Shown: one piece after another, positions 8,492 to 15,846 of the stretch | Numbering within the stretch: position 1 is the first letter of the stretch | Layout of the letters: each line of letters starts with the position of its first letter | Source of the DNA: an uncultured Clostridia bacterium | Lineage (GTDB): Bacteria > Bacillota > Clostridia > Christensenellales > UBA1242 | DNA length: 34,833 nt | NCBI GenBank assembly: GCA_944384485.1 | Contig: CALWTO010000044.1 | Location: 1-34,833, forward strand | Direction: 5' to 3' | Notes under the pieces: generated by a model | Databases searched by the model: none | The model's input: the letters and a program-made list of their open reading frames with translations, nothing else | What the model was told of the DNA's origin: nothing | Made by a program: the position numbers and the translations under genes

Positions 8492-9334
8492 ATGAAAGGA
8501 CTGGTTATTAAAAAAAATGCAAATCTTTTTTCTGTTGAAGAAATTTCCACAGGAAAGGTTTTTCATTTAAATGCTAGCGGTAAAACTCAAAATTCAGGAA
8601 TTTTTGTTGGAGATTATGTAATTTTTGACAAAAATATTGAAAAAGTAGAAGAAAGAAAGAATGTTTTAATCAGACCTCCTATTTGCAATTTAGATATAAT
8701 GTTTATTGTTCTTTCATGCGTTCCAAAGCCAGATTTGGTATTGGTTGATAAAATGATAGTTTATTGTTTCGTGAAAGGAATTAAGCCCATAATTGTAATA
8801 AACAAAATAGATAAAGCAGAAAATTCATTTGTTGAAAATATCAAAAATACTTATAATAAGGTTGCATCAATTCTTACTGTGTCAGCAAAAAATGGGCAAA
8901 TAGAAGGTTTGATAGAAAATATAAAAGGAATTACTGCTTTTGCAGGACAAAGTGCGGTTGGCAAATCATCTTTAATAAATGCAATTTTTAGCAAAAATAT
9001 GGCTCGCGTTGATGGACTTTCTTCAAAAATACAAAGAGGAAAACAAACAACAAGGCTTGTTCAGTTGTATAAAGTTGGACAAGGCTATATAGCAGATACA
9101 GCAGGATTTTCTATGCTTGCTCTTGATTATGTTACAGATTTAGAGCCAAGAGAATTGTCTTCTTATTATCCAGATTTTTTGACAGCAAGAGCCAAATGTA
9201 AATATCGTTCTTGTTTGCACGAGAGTGGAGAATGTGGAGTGATAAACATGGTTAAAGAAGAAAAAATTTCTTCTATTAGATATCAAAATTATTTAAAAAT
9301 CTTGCAAGAGTTAAAGTCAAGGAAAAAATATTAA
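8492..9334 (+). CDS. rsgA: Ribosome small-subunit-dependent GTPase RsgA
   Basis: This circularly permuted GTPase assists late 30S subunit maturation. The product has 280 residues. An N-terminal OB fold spans roughly 1-65. The motif order is permuted: G4 NKID (104-107) comes first, then G5-like TVSAK, then G1 GQSAVGKSS (152-160), and G3 DTAG (202-205). A C-terminal zinc site follows, formed by Cys236, Cys241, His243 and Cys248 (CKYRSCLHESGEC). The ATG follows AAAGGAG 9 nt after the rlmN stop. In Bacillus the prpC and prkC phosphatase/kinase pair lies between rlmN and rsgA; it is absent here. Confidence 0.96.
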   Translation: MKGLVIKKNANLFSVEEISTGKVFHLNASGKTQNSGIFVGDYVIFDKNIEKVEERKNVLIRPPICNLDIMFIVLSCVPKPDLVLVDKMIVYCFVKGIKPIIVINKIDKAENSFVENIKNTYNKVASILTVSAKNGQIEGLIENIKGITAFAGQSAVGKSSLINAIFSKNMARVDGLSSKIQRGKQTTRLVQLYKVGQGYIADTAGFSMLALDYVTDLEPRELSSYYPDFLTARAKCKYRSCLHESGECGVINMVKEEKISSIRYQNYLKILQELKSRKKY

Positions 9335-9343
9335 GGGGTGTAT

Positions 9344-10009
9344 ATGAAAAAAAACGTTTTAGTGTCTGTTTCAACAGATCCAATTGAAAATTTTCAAGAT
9401 ATTGTTGATTATGCAAAAGAAATGCAAGGGATTGCAGATTTTTTACATTGTGATGTTATGGATGGAATATTTGTTAAAAGAAAAACTATAAATGCTCAAT
9501 TGGTAAATAATGTTAATGCAAATAGTTTAATTATGCTCGATGTTCATTTAATGTGTGATGAACCTTTAAAAAACATTGCAGAGTATGCTAAAGCTGGTGC
9601 TAACATTATCACAGTGCATTATGAAGCATTTAAAGATAAAAACAGATTACAAAAATGCATTGAAGAAATACATAATTGCGGTTGTTTGGCAGGTCTTGCA
9701 TTTAATCCTCAAACCTCAATAAACGAAATTAAAATATACCTTTATAATCTTGATCTTGTACTTGTTATGGGTGTAATGGCAGGAGCTAGTGGCCAGAAAT
9801 TTATGCCGGAAGTTCTTGAAAAAATAAAGGAACTTGATAAAATTAGATTAAATAATAATTTTTCATATAAAATAGAAGTTGACGGCGGAGTTAATTTAGA
9901 AAATGCACAAGAAATTGTTGCTTGTGGAACGGATATTTTGGTAAGTGGAAGTTTTGTTTTTAAGTCGAAAGACAAAATAAAAGCAGTTAAATCTTTACAA
10001 AACATTTAA
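9344..10009 (+). CDS. rpe: Ribulose-phosphate 3-epimerase family protein, divergent
   Basis: A TIM-barrel epimerase interconverting ribulose-5-phosphate and xylulose-5-phosphate. The length from ATG 9344 is 221 residues. GTG 9338 is also in frame but sits inside the ribosome-binding site AAGGGG, so it was rejected. Metal/catalytic motifs are present: LHCDVMDG (His and Asp), LDVHLM (His) and EVDGGV (Asp), together with the C-terminal phosphate-binding SGSFVF. Two otherwise well kept motifs differ. The N-terminal APSILSADF is replaced by SVSTDPIENF, and the loop normally SVNPGFGGQ reads GVMAGASGQ. Position at the end of the rsgA operon is the standard Firmicute location, supporting rpe. Altered substrate preference cannot be excluded. 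Confidence 0.85.
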   Translation: MKKNVLVSVSTDPIENFQDIVDYAKEMQGIADFLHCDVMDGIFVKRKTINAQLVNNVNANSLIMLDVHLMCDEPLKNIAEYAKAGANIITVHYEAFKDKNRLQKCIEEIHNCGCLAGLAFNPQTSINEIKIYLYNLDLVLVMGVMAGASGQKFMPEVLEKIKELDKIRLNNNFSYKIEVDGGVNLENAQEIVACGTDILVSGSFVFKSKDKIKAVKSLQNI

Positions 10010-10037
10010 AAAGATATCTACAATATTTTTTTTGGTA

Positions 10038-10066
10038 TTGCAATTTGTCGAAAAAAGGTGTATAAT
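10038..10066 (+). promoter_or_regulatory. Promoter of the DUF2188-like gene
   Basis: TTGCAA (10038-10043), a 17-bp spacer and TATAAT (10061-10066). Initiation is expected near 10073, directly in front of the GGAGG at 10075-10079. This rules out the upstream in-frame GTG at 10058 as a start. Confidence 0.75.
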
Positions 10067-10084
10067 TTGAGTATGGAGGCAAAT

Positions 10085-10393
10085 ATGTGTTTTAAAAGAA
10101 AAAAGAAAGAAGATAATGTAGAAGTAAAAGAGAAGAAAAACGATGTAAAGGATAATAAATTTAAAAAAGTTGAAGAAGATGAAAAAACAAAAAAGGCTGT
10201 TTACAGAGTTGTTTTTTCAAAAGAGCAAAAAGTTTGGCAAATAAAAAAAGATGGAGCCAAAAGAGTGATTGACAGCAGACCTACTAAAGAAGAAGCTTTA
10301 AACAGAGTCAAAGAATTAAGCCAAAGCCAAGATACAAAGTTTATTGTTCATAAAAAAGATGGAAAATTTCAAAAAAAATCTAATATAAGATAA
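10085..10393 (+). CDS. Small lysine-rich protein with C-terminal DUF2188-like domain
   Basis: A protein of 102 residues. ATG 10085 is chosen because it follows GGAGG by 5 nt; the longer frame from 10058 would start inside the -10 box. The N-terminal 45 residues are almost entirely Lys, Glu, Asp, Asn and Val and are likely disordered. Residues about 47-97 (YRVVFSKEQKVWQIKKDGAKRVIDS, then TKEEALNRVKEL, then FIVHKKDGKFQ) match the pattern of DUF2188. These are short alpha/beta domains with a tryptophan, a GAKR element and a terminal IHxxDGxI-type strand. DUF2188 proteins have no established function. The single-gene transcription unit has its own promoter and terminator. Confidence 0.75.
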   Translation: MCFKRKKKEDNVEVKEKKNDVKDNKFKKVEEDEKTKKAVYRVVFSKEQKVWQIKKDGAKRVIDSRPTKEEALNRVKELSQSQDTKFIVHKKDGKFQKKSNIR

Positions 10394-10424
10394 AAAAGAT
10401 GCTTTACTAAAGCATCTTTTTTAT
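10394..10424. terminator. Bidirectional terminator between the DUF2188-like gene and tmk
   Basis: An inverted repeat with arms AAAAGATGCTTTA and TAAAGCATCTTTT has an A-run on one side and a T-run on the other. It can therefore end transcription from both converging genes, and it overlaps the stop of tmk. Confidence 0.9.
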
Positions 10425-11053
10425 TTTAACTTTTCTTTAATTTTGTTTATAATCATTTCATGTATAATATTTATTGGCAAAGTAGCATCTAGTACAACAT
10501 ACCTTTTATCATCAATTTTACTTAAATAGTTGTAACCTTCAAAAACTTTTTGGTGAAAATCCATGTTTTCTTTTTCCATTCTATCAAGAGTGGGGAAAAC
10601 AGCTTTTCTTTTAAATGCTTCTTCTGGAGAAATTTTTAGATAGAATGTTAAATCTGGTTTAAAATTGCCTAAAATTATTTTGTGTAAATCTAAAATTTCA
10701 TCAGCATTTAAAATATTTCTTGCAAAGCCTTGATAGGCTACAGTTGAATCAAAAAATCTATCTGCAATAACGGTTTTACCTTCGTTTAATGCGGGCAAAA
10801 TTACTTTTTCAAATAGTTGTGCTCTGCTTGCAAGGAACAATAACAATTCTGATTTAGGGGTAGGAGAATCTTCTTCATAATTAAGTAAAAGTTCTCTAAT
10901 ATTTTCTCCTAATTTTGTTCCCCCTGGCTCACGGATAAAAACAAAATCTTCTTTATCAGGTCTTGAAGCAATATAATCTTTTAAAAGTTTAATTTGTGTG
11001 CTTTTTCCGCAAGCTTCTCCACCTTCAAATGTAATAAACAATCCTTTTTTCAT
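10421..11053 (-). CDS. tmk: Thymidylate kinase
   Basis: This enzyme phosphorylates dTMP to dTDP with ATP in the DNA precursor pathway. The product has 210 residues, a typical length. The P-loop GGEACGKST lies at about 11-19 (FITFEGGEACGKST, the form usual for TMPK apart from Ala-Cys in place of the common Asp-Gly or Gly-Ser). The REPGGT motif is near 41-46. The DRF segment near 97-99 and the following DSTVAYQGFAR correspond to the dTMP-binding and lid-proximal regions. It is the last gene of a minus-strand group, 15 nt after the oxidoreductase-like gene. In Bacillus tmk normally lies beside holB and the recR region; those genes are absent here. Confidence 0.95.
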   Translation of the reverse strand: MKKGLFITFEGGEACGKSTQIKLLKDYIASRPDKEDFVFIREPGGTKLGENIRELLLNYEEDSPTPKSELLLFLASRAQLFEKVILPALNEGKTVIADRFFDSTVAYQGFARNILNADEILDLHKIILGNFKPDLTFYLKISPEEAFKRKAVFPTLDRMEKENMDFHQKVFEGYNYLSKIDDKRYVVLDATLPINIIHEMIINKIKEKLK

Positions 11054-11068
11054 TTGTTTTTCCTTATT

Positions 11069-12202
11069 TTAATGGCAATGTCCTTGACATTCTCCGTCGC
11101 AATGACCATCACATTCACAATCTACAAATTCAACATATTTATCAAGATTTTGTGCTTTATAAAAGTTTTCACACATTTTATCTGTGGTAGTGTAACCTGG
11201 TTCAGCACATAAAACTTCAGTTATTCTGTTAACAACAGTTGCACAAGTTAATTCAACTGTGCTAGGGCGTTCAATTACCACTCTTGTTGAAGGCTCTCCT
11301 TCAATTGTCCAATCATTGCAATCAAACTCATCTTTATCATAAACTTTTCCTATGCATTCACTTTCAATTATTATACCTTCTTTTGTTTTGGTAGTAACAA
11401 CGGCACTCATTCCGGTGCAGTCACCTTTTTTAATTGTCATTCCAAGAGTAGAACTATTTATATTTCTTTTAGCAATTTGAGGTATGCATTTTTGGGTTTG
11501 TTCTGTGACATGTAACCCTAGTTTTGAACAAAGCCATCCATTAACATTCCACATATAACTTGGAGCGAAGTTTCCTTGATTGATAAGTTTTTGTCTTTCT
11601 TCTTGAGATATATTGTCTGCGGAAGCAATTTCTTTTTCAAAAGTTTTTTCGTCAAGTCCAGCACCATGCACTTTTGCGAGTGAAATACCATAATCTTCTA
11701 CATTGTAACTTGACTTTCCTTTGATTTTAGTAATTTTATGTGTAGCTCCGGCTAAAACACTTATAAGATTGCCCCAGAAAACATCTTGATAGCCACTTCC
11801 GCAAATTGTGCAACCTGTTTCTTTTGCAAGTTTATCAAGTTTTTTAGCAAGTTTTGGATTAGAATTTTGTGCATAAAATGCTTCTTCGCAAGTAGAAATA
11901 GCATTTACTCCATATTTTGCACACATTTCATAAATAGGGTAGTTTTCAGCAAAAACACTAGTTGTAGTTACTATAACAATGTCTACTAAATGTGTTTTTA
12001 AAAAACTTTCAAAGTTTTCTGCATTGTCTACTTTAACATTTAATTTTTTCTCACTTCCTATTATTTGAGAAATATCTTTTCCTATGATGCTTGGATTAAT
12101 ATCAAAAGCGCCAACAATTTTTACTCCTTTTTCAAGTGCGTATCGCATTGTATAAGCACTCATTTTTCCGCAACCATATTGAACCATATTTATTTTTTTC
12201 AT
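11069..12202 (-). CDS. NAD(P)-dependent dehydrogenase of the 2,4-diaminopentanoate dehydrogenase/DapB-like type, with Cys/His-rich tail
   Basis: The 377-residue protein opens with a Rossmann dinucleotide-binding motif (VQYGCGKM, 7-14). The following strand ends in an acidic residue (GAFDINP), and the next motif VDIVIVTTTS is usual for dihydrodipicolinate-reductase-like oxidoreductases. The middle and C-terminal portions (NAISTCEEAFY, GSGYQDVFWG, and LLGxT-like GMTIKKGDCTGM) resemble 2,4-diaminopentanoate dehydrogenase, an enzyme of clostridial ornithine fermentation; this resemblance is from memory and is moderate. The last 18 or so residues, DCECDGHCDGECQGHCH, form a dense Cys/His/Asp/Glu tail that looks metal-binding and is not expected in that family. 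No ornithine aminomutase or thiolase genes lie nearby, so the pathway assignment is uncertain. It has its own strong promoter (12221-12249) and GGAGG. Confidence 0.65.
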   Translation of the reverse strand: MKKINMVQYGCGKMSAYTMRYALEKGVKIVGAFDINPSIIGKDISQIIGSEKKLNVKVDNAENFESFLKTHLVDIVIVTTTSVFAENYPIYEMCAKYGVNAISTCEEAFYAQNSNPKLAKKLDKLAKETGCTICGSGYQDVFWGNLISVLAGATHKITKIKGKSSYNVEDYGISLAKVHGAGLDEKTFEKEIASADNISQEERQKLINQGNFAPSYMWNVNGWLCSKLGLHVTEQTQKCIPQIAKRNINSSTLGMTIKKGDCTGMSAVVTTKTKEGIIIESECIGKVYDKDEFDCNDWTIEGEPSTRVVIERPSTVELTCATVVNRITEVLCAEPGYTTTDKMCENFYKAQNLDKYVEFVDCECDGHCDGECQGHCH

Positions 12203-12220
12203 ATTAGAACCTCCAAAATT

Positions 12221-12249
12221 ATTATATCTATTATTTCAAATTTTTCCAA
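12221..12249 (-). promoter_or_regulatory. Promoter of the oxidoreductase-tmk unit
   Basis: On the minus strand: TTGGAA (12249-12244), a 17-bp spacer and TATAAT (12226-12221). Initiation near 12214 leaves a leader of only about 12 nt, which begins with the GGAGG ribosome-binding site (12214-12210). Confidence 0.75.
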
Positions 12250-12264
12250 TTGTTTATCATAAAT

Positions 12265-14097
12265 TTATTCTGTATCATATATTTTTCTATTTTTATTAAA
12301 ATAATAGTAAATATTTTCACAGTCTTTTTGTGATAAGCCTTTTACAGTGTTAAGTTCATCTAAACTTGCTTTGGCAACATTTTCGCTGTTTTCAAATGCA
12401 TTTAAAAGCAAGTCTCTTTTTTTAGGACCTATACCTTCAATTTTTTCTAGTTCGCTTTCAGTTTGTCTTTTTGTTCTTATGTTTCTATGATAAGTTATAG
12501 CGAACCTATGAGCCTCATCTCTAACTCGTTGCAAGAGCCTTAATTCCACAGAGCCAGGCTTTAACATTGTAGGAAGGGGATTGTTTGGATAGAAAACTTC
12601 TTCTATTCTTTTTGCTAAAGAAATCATATCTATATTTTCAATTTGGCTTTCAATCAAAATTTCGTATGTTGAAGATAATTGACCTTTTCCACCATCTATG
12701 ATAATCAAGTCTGGCTTCTCTTTGAAACTTTCAAGTTTTCCTTCTTTTAAGCGGTTTAATCTTCTAGTCAAAGCTTCTTTTAATGAAGCGAAATCGTTTG
12801 AGCCTTTTACTGTTTTTATTTTAAATTTTCTATAATCTTTTTTGCTTGGTTCTCCATTTTTAAACACTACCATGGAGCATACTTTGTTTGTCCCACTTAT
12901 ATTAGATATGTCGTAACATTCTATTCGTTGTGGCAAATTTTTTAAAGATAATTTTTCTTTCAAAGATTTTATTGCGCCCAAAGTGTTGTTATATTTAAGT
13001 TTTTCTTTTTGAAGATGTTTTTCAAGATATTCTTTGGCATTTTCTAATGCCATTTCTAAAAGTTTTTTGTTTATTCCATGAGGGTTTGTTATAATATAAA
13101 TTTTTTTGTTTAAAAATTTTTGCAAAAGCTCTTGGTCGGGCAATTCATGAGAACAAATTATTTCATTAGGAATTGTAACATTTTGATAATATTGACAAAT
13201 AAAATTAAAAATTGTTTGATTTTCTTCTATTTCAGCATCAAGGCAAGGATAATTTAAAACACCTAAAATTTTGCCACCACGAACAATTAAAACGCAAATT
13301 ACACCACTTAAACCATCGCAATAATAAGCAAAAACATCCTTATCAACATTTTTAGGAAGATTGGCTACTACTCTTTGTTTTAACTTGTAAATCATTTTTA
13401 ATCTATCGCGAAAAGTTATTGCTTGTTCAAAATTTTCGTTTTCTGACGCAGAAATCATTTTTTTATTTAATATTTCTTCAATTTCCTCATCGTTACCATT
13501 TAAAAAATTGATAACTTTGTTAATTTCTTTTTTGTAATCTTCTATTGATATTTTTTTTGTGCATGGTGCAGAGCATAACCCCATTGAATAATTTAAGCAT
13601 TCTCTTTTTGCCATTGAAGTTTCGGTTATCTTTAAATTGCAGGTTCTTATTTTAAATGCCGAATTTATTGTTTTTACAATTTCTCTTGCATCAAGCCCTG
13701 CAAAATATGGACCAAAATATTTTGCTCCGTCTTTTTTAACTTTTCTCACTATCTCTAATTTTGGAAAAGGTTGTTTTAAATCAATTTTTATGTAAGGAAA
13801 TTGTTTTCCATCTTTTAAAAGAATGTTATAAAATGGTTGATATTTTTTTATTAAGTTATTTTCGAGCGCTAATGCATCCATTTCAGATGCAGTTATAAAA
13901 TAGTCAAATTCATCAACATTATCAACCATTGCTTGAACTTTACTTGGTTTAGGGGAGTTTCTAAAATATTGGCTGACCCTATTTTTTAAATTTTTGGCTT
14001 TGCCTACATATATAACAACCCCATCTTTATCTCTCATTATATAAACGCCTGGTTTTGTTGTAAGCAATTTTAATTTTTCTTTAATTTTTGTATTCAT
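12265..14097 (-). CDS. uvrC: Excinuclease ABC subunit C
   Basis: This nuclease subunit of nucleotide excision repair makes the incisions on both sides of a lesion. The product has 610 residues. The N-terminal GIY-YIG domain (GVYIMRD near 17 and YVGKAKNLKNRV near 30-42) makes the 3' cut. A conserved cysteine cluster (CNL, then CLNYSMGLCSAPC) lies near 155-180. The UVR motif that binds UvrB is near 205-235 (ENFEQAITFRDRLK). The C-terminal RNase H-like nuclease shows IECYDISNISGT and LIIIDGGKGQL near 460-470, followed by a helix-hairpin-helix pair (IEGIGPKKRDLLL, TVKGLSQKDCENI). The start is firm because MNTKIKEKLKLL-TTKPGVY matches the usual beginning. No ribosome-binding site is seen, and the -10 box ends 6 nt before the ATG, so the mRNA looks leaderless. 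Confidence 0.97.
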   Translation of the reverse strand: MNTKIKEKLKLLTTKPGVYIMRDKDGVVIYVGKAKNLKNRVSQYFRNSPKPSKVQAMVDNVDEFDYFITASEMDALALENNLIKKYQPFYNILLKDGKQFPYIKIDLKQPFPKLEIVRKVKKDGAKYFGPYFAGLDAREIVKTINSAFKIRTCNLKITETSMAKRECLNYSMGLCSAPCTKKISIEDYKKEINKVINFLNGNDEEIEEILNKKMISASENENFEQAITFRDRLKMIYKLKQRVVANLPKNVDKDVFAYYCDGLSGVICVLIVRGGKILGVLNYPCLDAEIEENQTIFNFICQYYQNVTIPNEIICSHELPDQELLQKFLNKKIYIITNPHGINKKLLEMALENAKEYLEKHLQKEKLKYNNTLGAIKSLKEKLSLKNLPQRIECYDISNISGTNKVCSMVVFKNGEPSKKDYRKFKIKTVKGSNDFASLKEALTRRLNRLKEGKLESFKEKPDLIIIDGGKGQLSSTYEILIESQIENIDMISLAKRIEEVFYPNNPLPTMLKPGSVELRLLQRVRDEAHRFAITYHRNIRTKRQTESELEKIEGIGPKKRDLLLNAFENSENVAKASLDELNTVKGLSQKDCENIYYYFNKNRKIYDTE

Positions 14098-14103
14098 AAG
14101 TTT

Positions 14104-14132
14104 ATTATAAACAAAAAAAAGATAAAAACAAA
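14104..14132 (-). promoter_or_regulatory. Promoter of uvrC, giving a leaderless mRNA
   Basis: On the minus strand: TATAAT at 14109-14104, with TTTGTT 17 bp upstream (14132-14127; TTGTTT at a 16-bp spacer also fits). Only 6 nt separate the -10 box from the A of the ATG at 14097, so the transcript should begin at or next to the start codon. Confidence 0.65.
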
Positions 14133-14142
14133 ATATAAAATA

Positions 14143-14172
14143 AAAAAGATGAAAATCATTTCACCTTTTTTA
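14143..14172 (-). terminator. Rho-independent terminator of hisS
   Basis: On the minus strand, AAAAAGGTGAAA and TTTCATCTTTTTT pair over 12 bp with a single G-T pair and a TGAT loop, then continue into T-rich sequence. It separates hisS from uvrC, consistent with uvrC having its own promoter. Confidence 0.8.
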
Positions 14173-15486
14173 TTTAATCTTAGATAAAAATTCTAAACAT
14201 TCTTCTTTGCTAAAATTATATTGTTGAGAATTTTTCATGTCTTTTAATGTAAATATTTGAGTTTGAACTTCATTTTCTCCAATTATAATAACATATGGAA
14301 TTTGTTGTTTGTTTGCATCTTTCATTTTTGCTTTAAATGATCGATTTTCATATGCTACTTCACAAACCATATGTGAAGCAAAGAAACTTTGAAGTTCCAA
14401 ACATTCTTTTAAAGTATCTCCAAGTGGAATAATTTGCAACATTATGTTATTTAAAGGGGCGTCTTTAAGCATATCATTTGAATCTAACAAGTCAAAAAGT
14501 CTAGTAAAACCTATACTCAACCCAACACCTGGAAATTTTTTGTCTGTAAAATATGTTGCAAGGTTGTCATATCTTCCACCACCACAAACAGTTCCAAAAT
14601 CTTTGTGCTCAGGCAAAATAGCTTCAAAAACAGTTCCTGTATAATAATCTTGTCCTCTAATAATACCCAGGTTAAATTCTATCTTTTCTTCATTTATATT
14701 CATTGCTTTAAGATAAGAGTAAACTTCTTCAATTTGTGATATACCTTTTTGGAAAGTTTCATTTTCAGATAAGTTTTTGATTTGTGTCAAAATTTCTTGA
14801 AATTTTCCTCTTTTAGTTATAATATCAACCAATTTTGAAATATTTTCTTTAGATATATCTAATTTTTCGAGTTCTTCACAAACATTATCTTTTCCTATCT
14901 TGTTTATTTTATCAAGAATAGTCAAAATGCTTTGAGTTTTATCTTTGTAACCTAAACCTTCTACGTAGCCAAACAAGATATTACGGTTGGAGATCTGATT
15001 AATAATGTTTAAATTTAAAGTTTCAAAAACTTCATCAACTATTTTCAAACATTCAGCATCTGCAACTAAAGAAAGTTCTTCGTTTCCAATTATATCGGCA
15101 TCGCATTGTATAAATTCTCTAAAACGACCTTTTTGAGCTCTTTCTCCGCGATAAACTTTTCCAATTTGGAAGCGTTTAAAAGGGTAGTGTAATTGTTCAC
15201 TATTCATAGCCACAAATCTTGCTAAAGGAACAGTTAAATCATATCTCATGCAAATATCAGTTTCGCCTTTGTTGAAACGATAAACTTCTTTGTCTATTTC
15301 TCCGCCTGATTTTGCAAGTAATATTTCACTTAATTCCAAAACAGGCGTGTCAAGTGGCAAAAAAGCATGCTTTAGGTATATGTTTTTAATCTTTTCAATC
15401 ATTTTATCAAAGATATATTGTTTGTTTGGCATCAATTCCATAAAGCCTGACAATTTTCGAGGTTTTATTATATTTTTTTCTGTCAT
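14170..15486 (-). CDS. hisS: Histidine-tRNA ligase
   Basis: This class II aminoacyl-tRNA synthetase charges tRNA-His. The product has 438 residues. The N-terminus has the family pattern (PRKLSGFMELMP, followed by a motif 1 helix). Motif 2 is seen as YRGERAQKGRFREFIQCDADIIG around 113-134, and the first histidine motif as IRGQDYYTGTVFE near 275-287. CGGGRYDNL and motif 3 GVGLSIGFTRL follow near 300-325. The C-terminal anticodon-binding domain covers about 345-438. The ATG follows AAAGGAAAG. The leader predicted from the promoter at 15555-15584 is about 60 nt, too short for a T-box. No aspS follows, unlike the common hisS-aspS pair of Firmicutes. Confidence 0.96.
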   Translation of the reverse strand: MTEKNIIKPRKLSGFMELMPNKQYIFDKMIEKIKNIYLKHAFLPLDTPVLELSEILLAKSGGEIDKEVYRFNKGETDICMRYDLTVPLARFVAMNSEQLHYPFKRFQIGKVYRGERAQKGRFREFIQCDADIIGNEELSLVADAECLKIVDEVFETLNLNIINQISNRNILFGYVEGLGYKDKTQSILTILDKINKIGKDNVCEELEKLDISKENISKLVDIITKRGKFQEILTQIKNLSENETFQKGISQIEEVYSYLKAMNINEEKIEFNLGIIRGQDYYTGTVFEAILPEHKDFGTVCGGGRYDNLATYFTDKKFPGVGLSIGFTRLFDLLDSNDMLKDAPLNNIMLQIIPLGDTLKECLELQSFFASHMVCEVAYENRSFKAKMKDANKQQIPYVIIIGENEVQTQIFTLKDMKNSQQYNFSKEECLEFLSKIK

Positions 15487-15554
15487 TTTTAAAACTTTCC
15501 TTTCATTATTTATTTTAGAAAAACATTTCCAATGTTTTTAAATTTAATTGAACG

Positions 15555-15584
15555 ATTTTATCATTTTAAACTATTAATTGTCAA
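15555..15584 (-). promoter_or_regulatory. Promoter of hisS
   Basis: On the minus strand: a perfect TTGACA (15584-15579), an 18-bp spacer and TAAAAT (15560-15555). The first DnaA-box repeat lies about 35 bp upstream of the -35 element. Confidence 0.6.
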
Positions 15585-15618
15585 ATAAAATGCAGATTTT
15601 TATTAAAATAACCACAAA

Positions 15619-15638
15619 AAGTTATCCACATTTCCACA
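15619..15638 (+). repeat. DnaA-box repeat, copy 1
   Basis: A perfect consensus DnaA box TTATCCACA (15622-15630) is directly followed by the near-box TTTCCACA. The 20-bp unit is identical to copy 2. A weaker box-like ATAACCACA lies just upstream at 15608-15616. Confidence 0.75.
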
Positions 15639-15713
15639 AATAAATATTTATACAAAACTGCTTATTTTTATGCATTTTGTAAAAATTTGACCTTTATTTA
15701 TGCAAAAACCAGT

Positions 15714-15733
15714 AAGTTATCCACATTTCCACA
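15714..15733 (+). repeat. DnaA-box repeat, copy 2
   Basis: An identical 20-bp unit with TTATCCACA at 15717-15725 and TTTCCACA at 15726-15733. It has the same orientation as copy 1 and is offset by exactly 95 bp, about nine helical turns, which would place both on one face of the helix. Confidence 0.75.
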
Positions 15734-15824
15734 GTATTTTTTATATTTTTTGTGCTTTTTTTGATATTGTTAATCAAAAAACAATATTGTTAGATTAATT
15801 ATTGTATATTTTTTTTAACAAGAT

Positions 15825-15846
15825 TTTACAAAATAATGTTTGTAAA
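15825..15846. repeat. Short inverted repeat downstream of helD
   Basis: Perfect 8-bp arms TTTACAAA and TTTGTAAA are separated by ATAATG. It lies about 50 bp beyond the helD stop. No T-run follows on the minus strand, so it is a poor terminator for helD; on the plus strand only four T follow. It could also be a protein-binding palindrome. Confidence 0.4.

Noticed and set aside
10010..10037. Weak hairpin after rpe (CAATA...TATTG) as a terminator
   Set aside because: The stem is only 5 bp, the T-run is in the loop rather than after the stem, and the 3' arm overlaps the next promoter.
10058..10084. GTG start for the DUF2188-like gene
   Set aside because: It lies upstream of the predicted transcription start and abuts the -10 box; ATG 10085 follows GGAGG.
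15487..15560. T-box riboswitch in front of hisS
   Set aside because: The leader from the predicted promoter is only about 60 nt and shows no T-box sequence or stem I.
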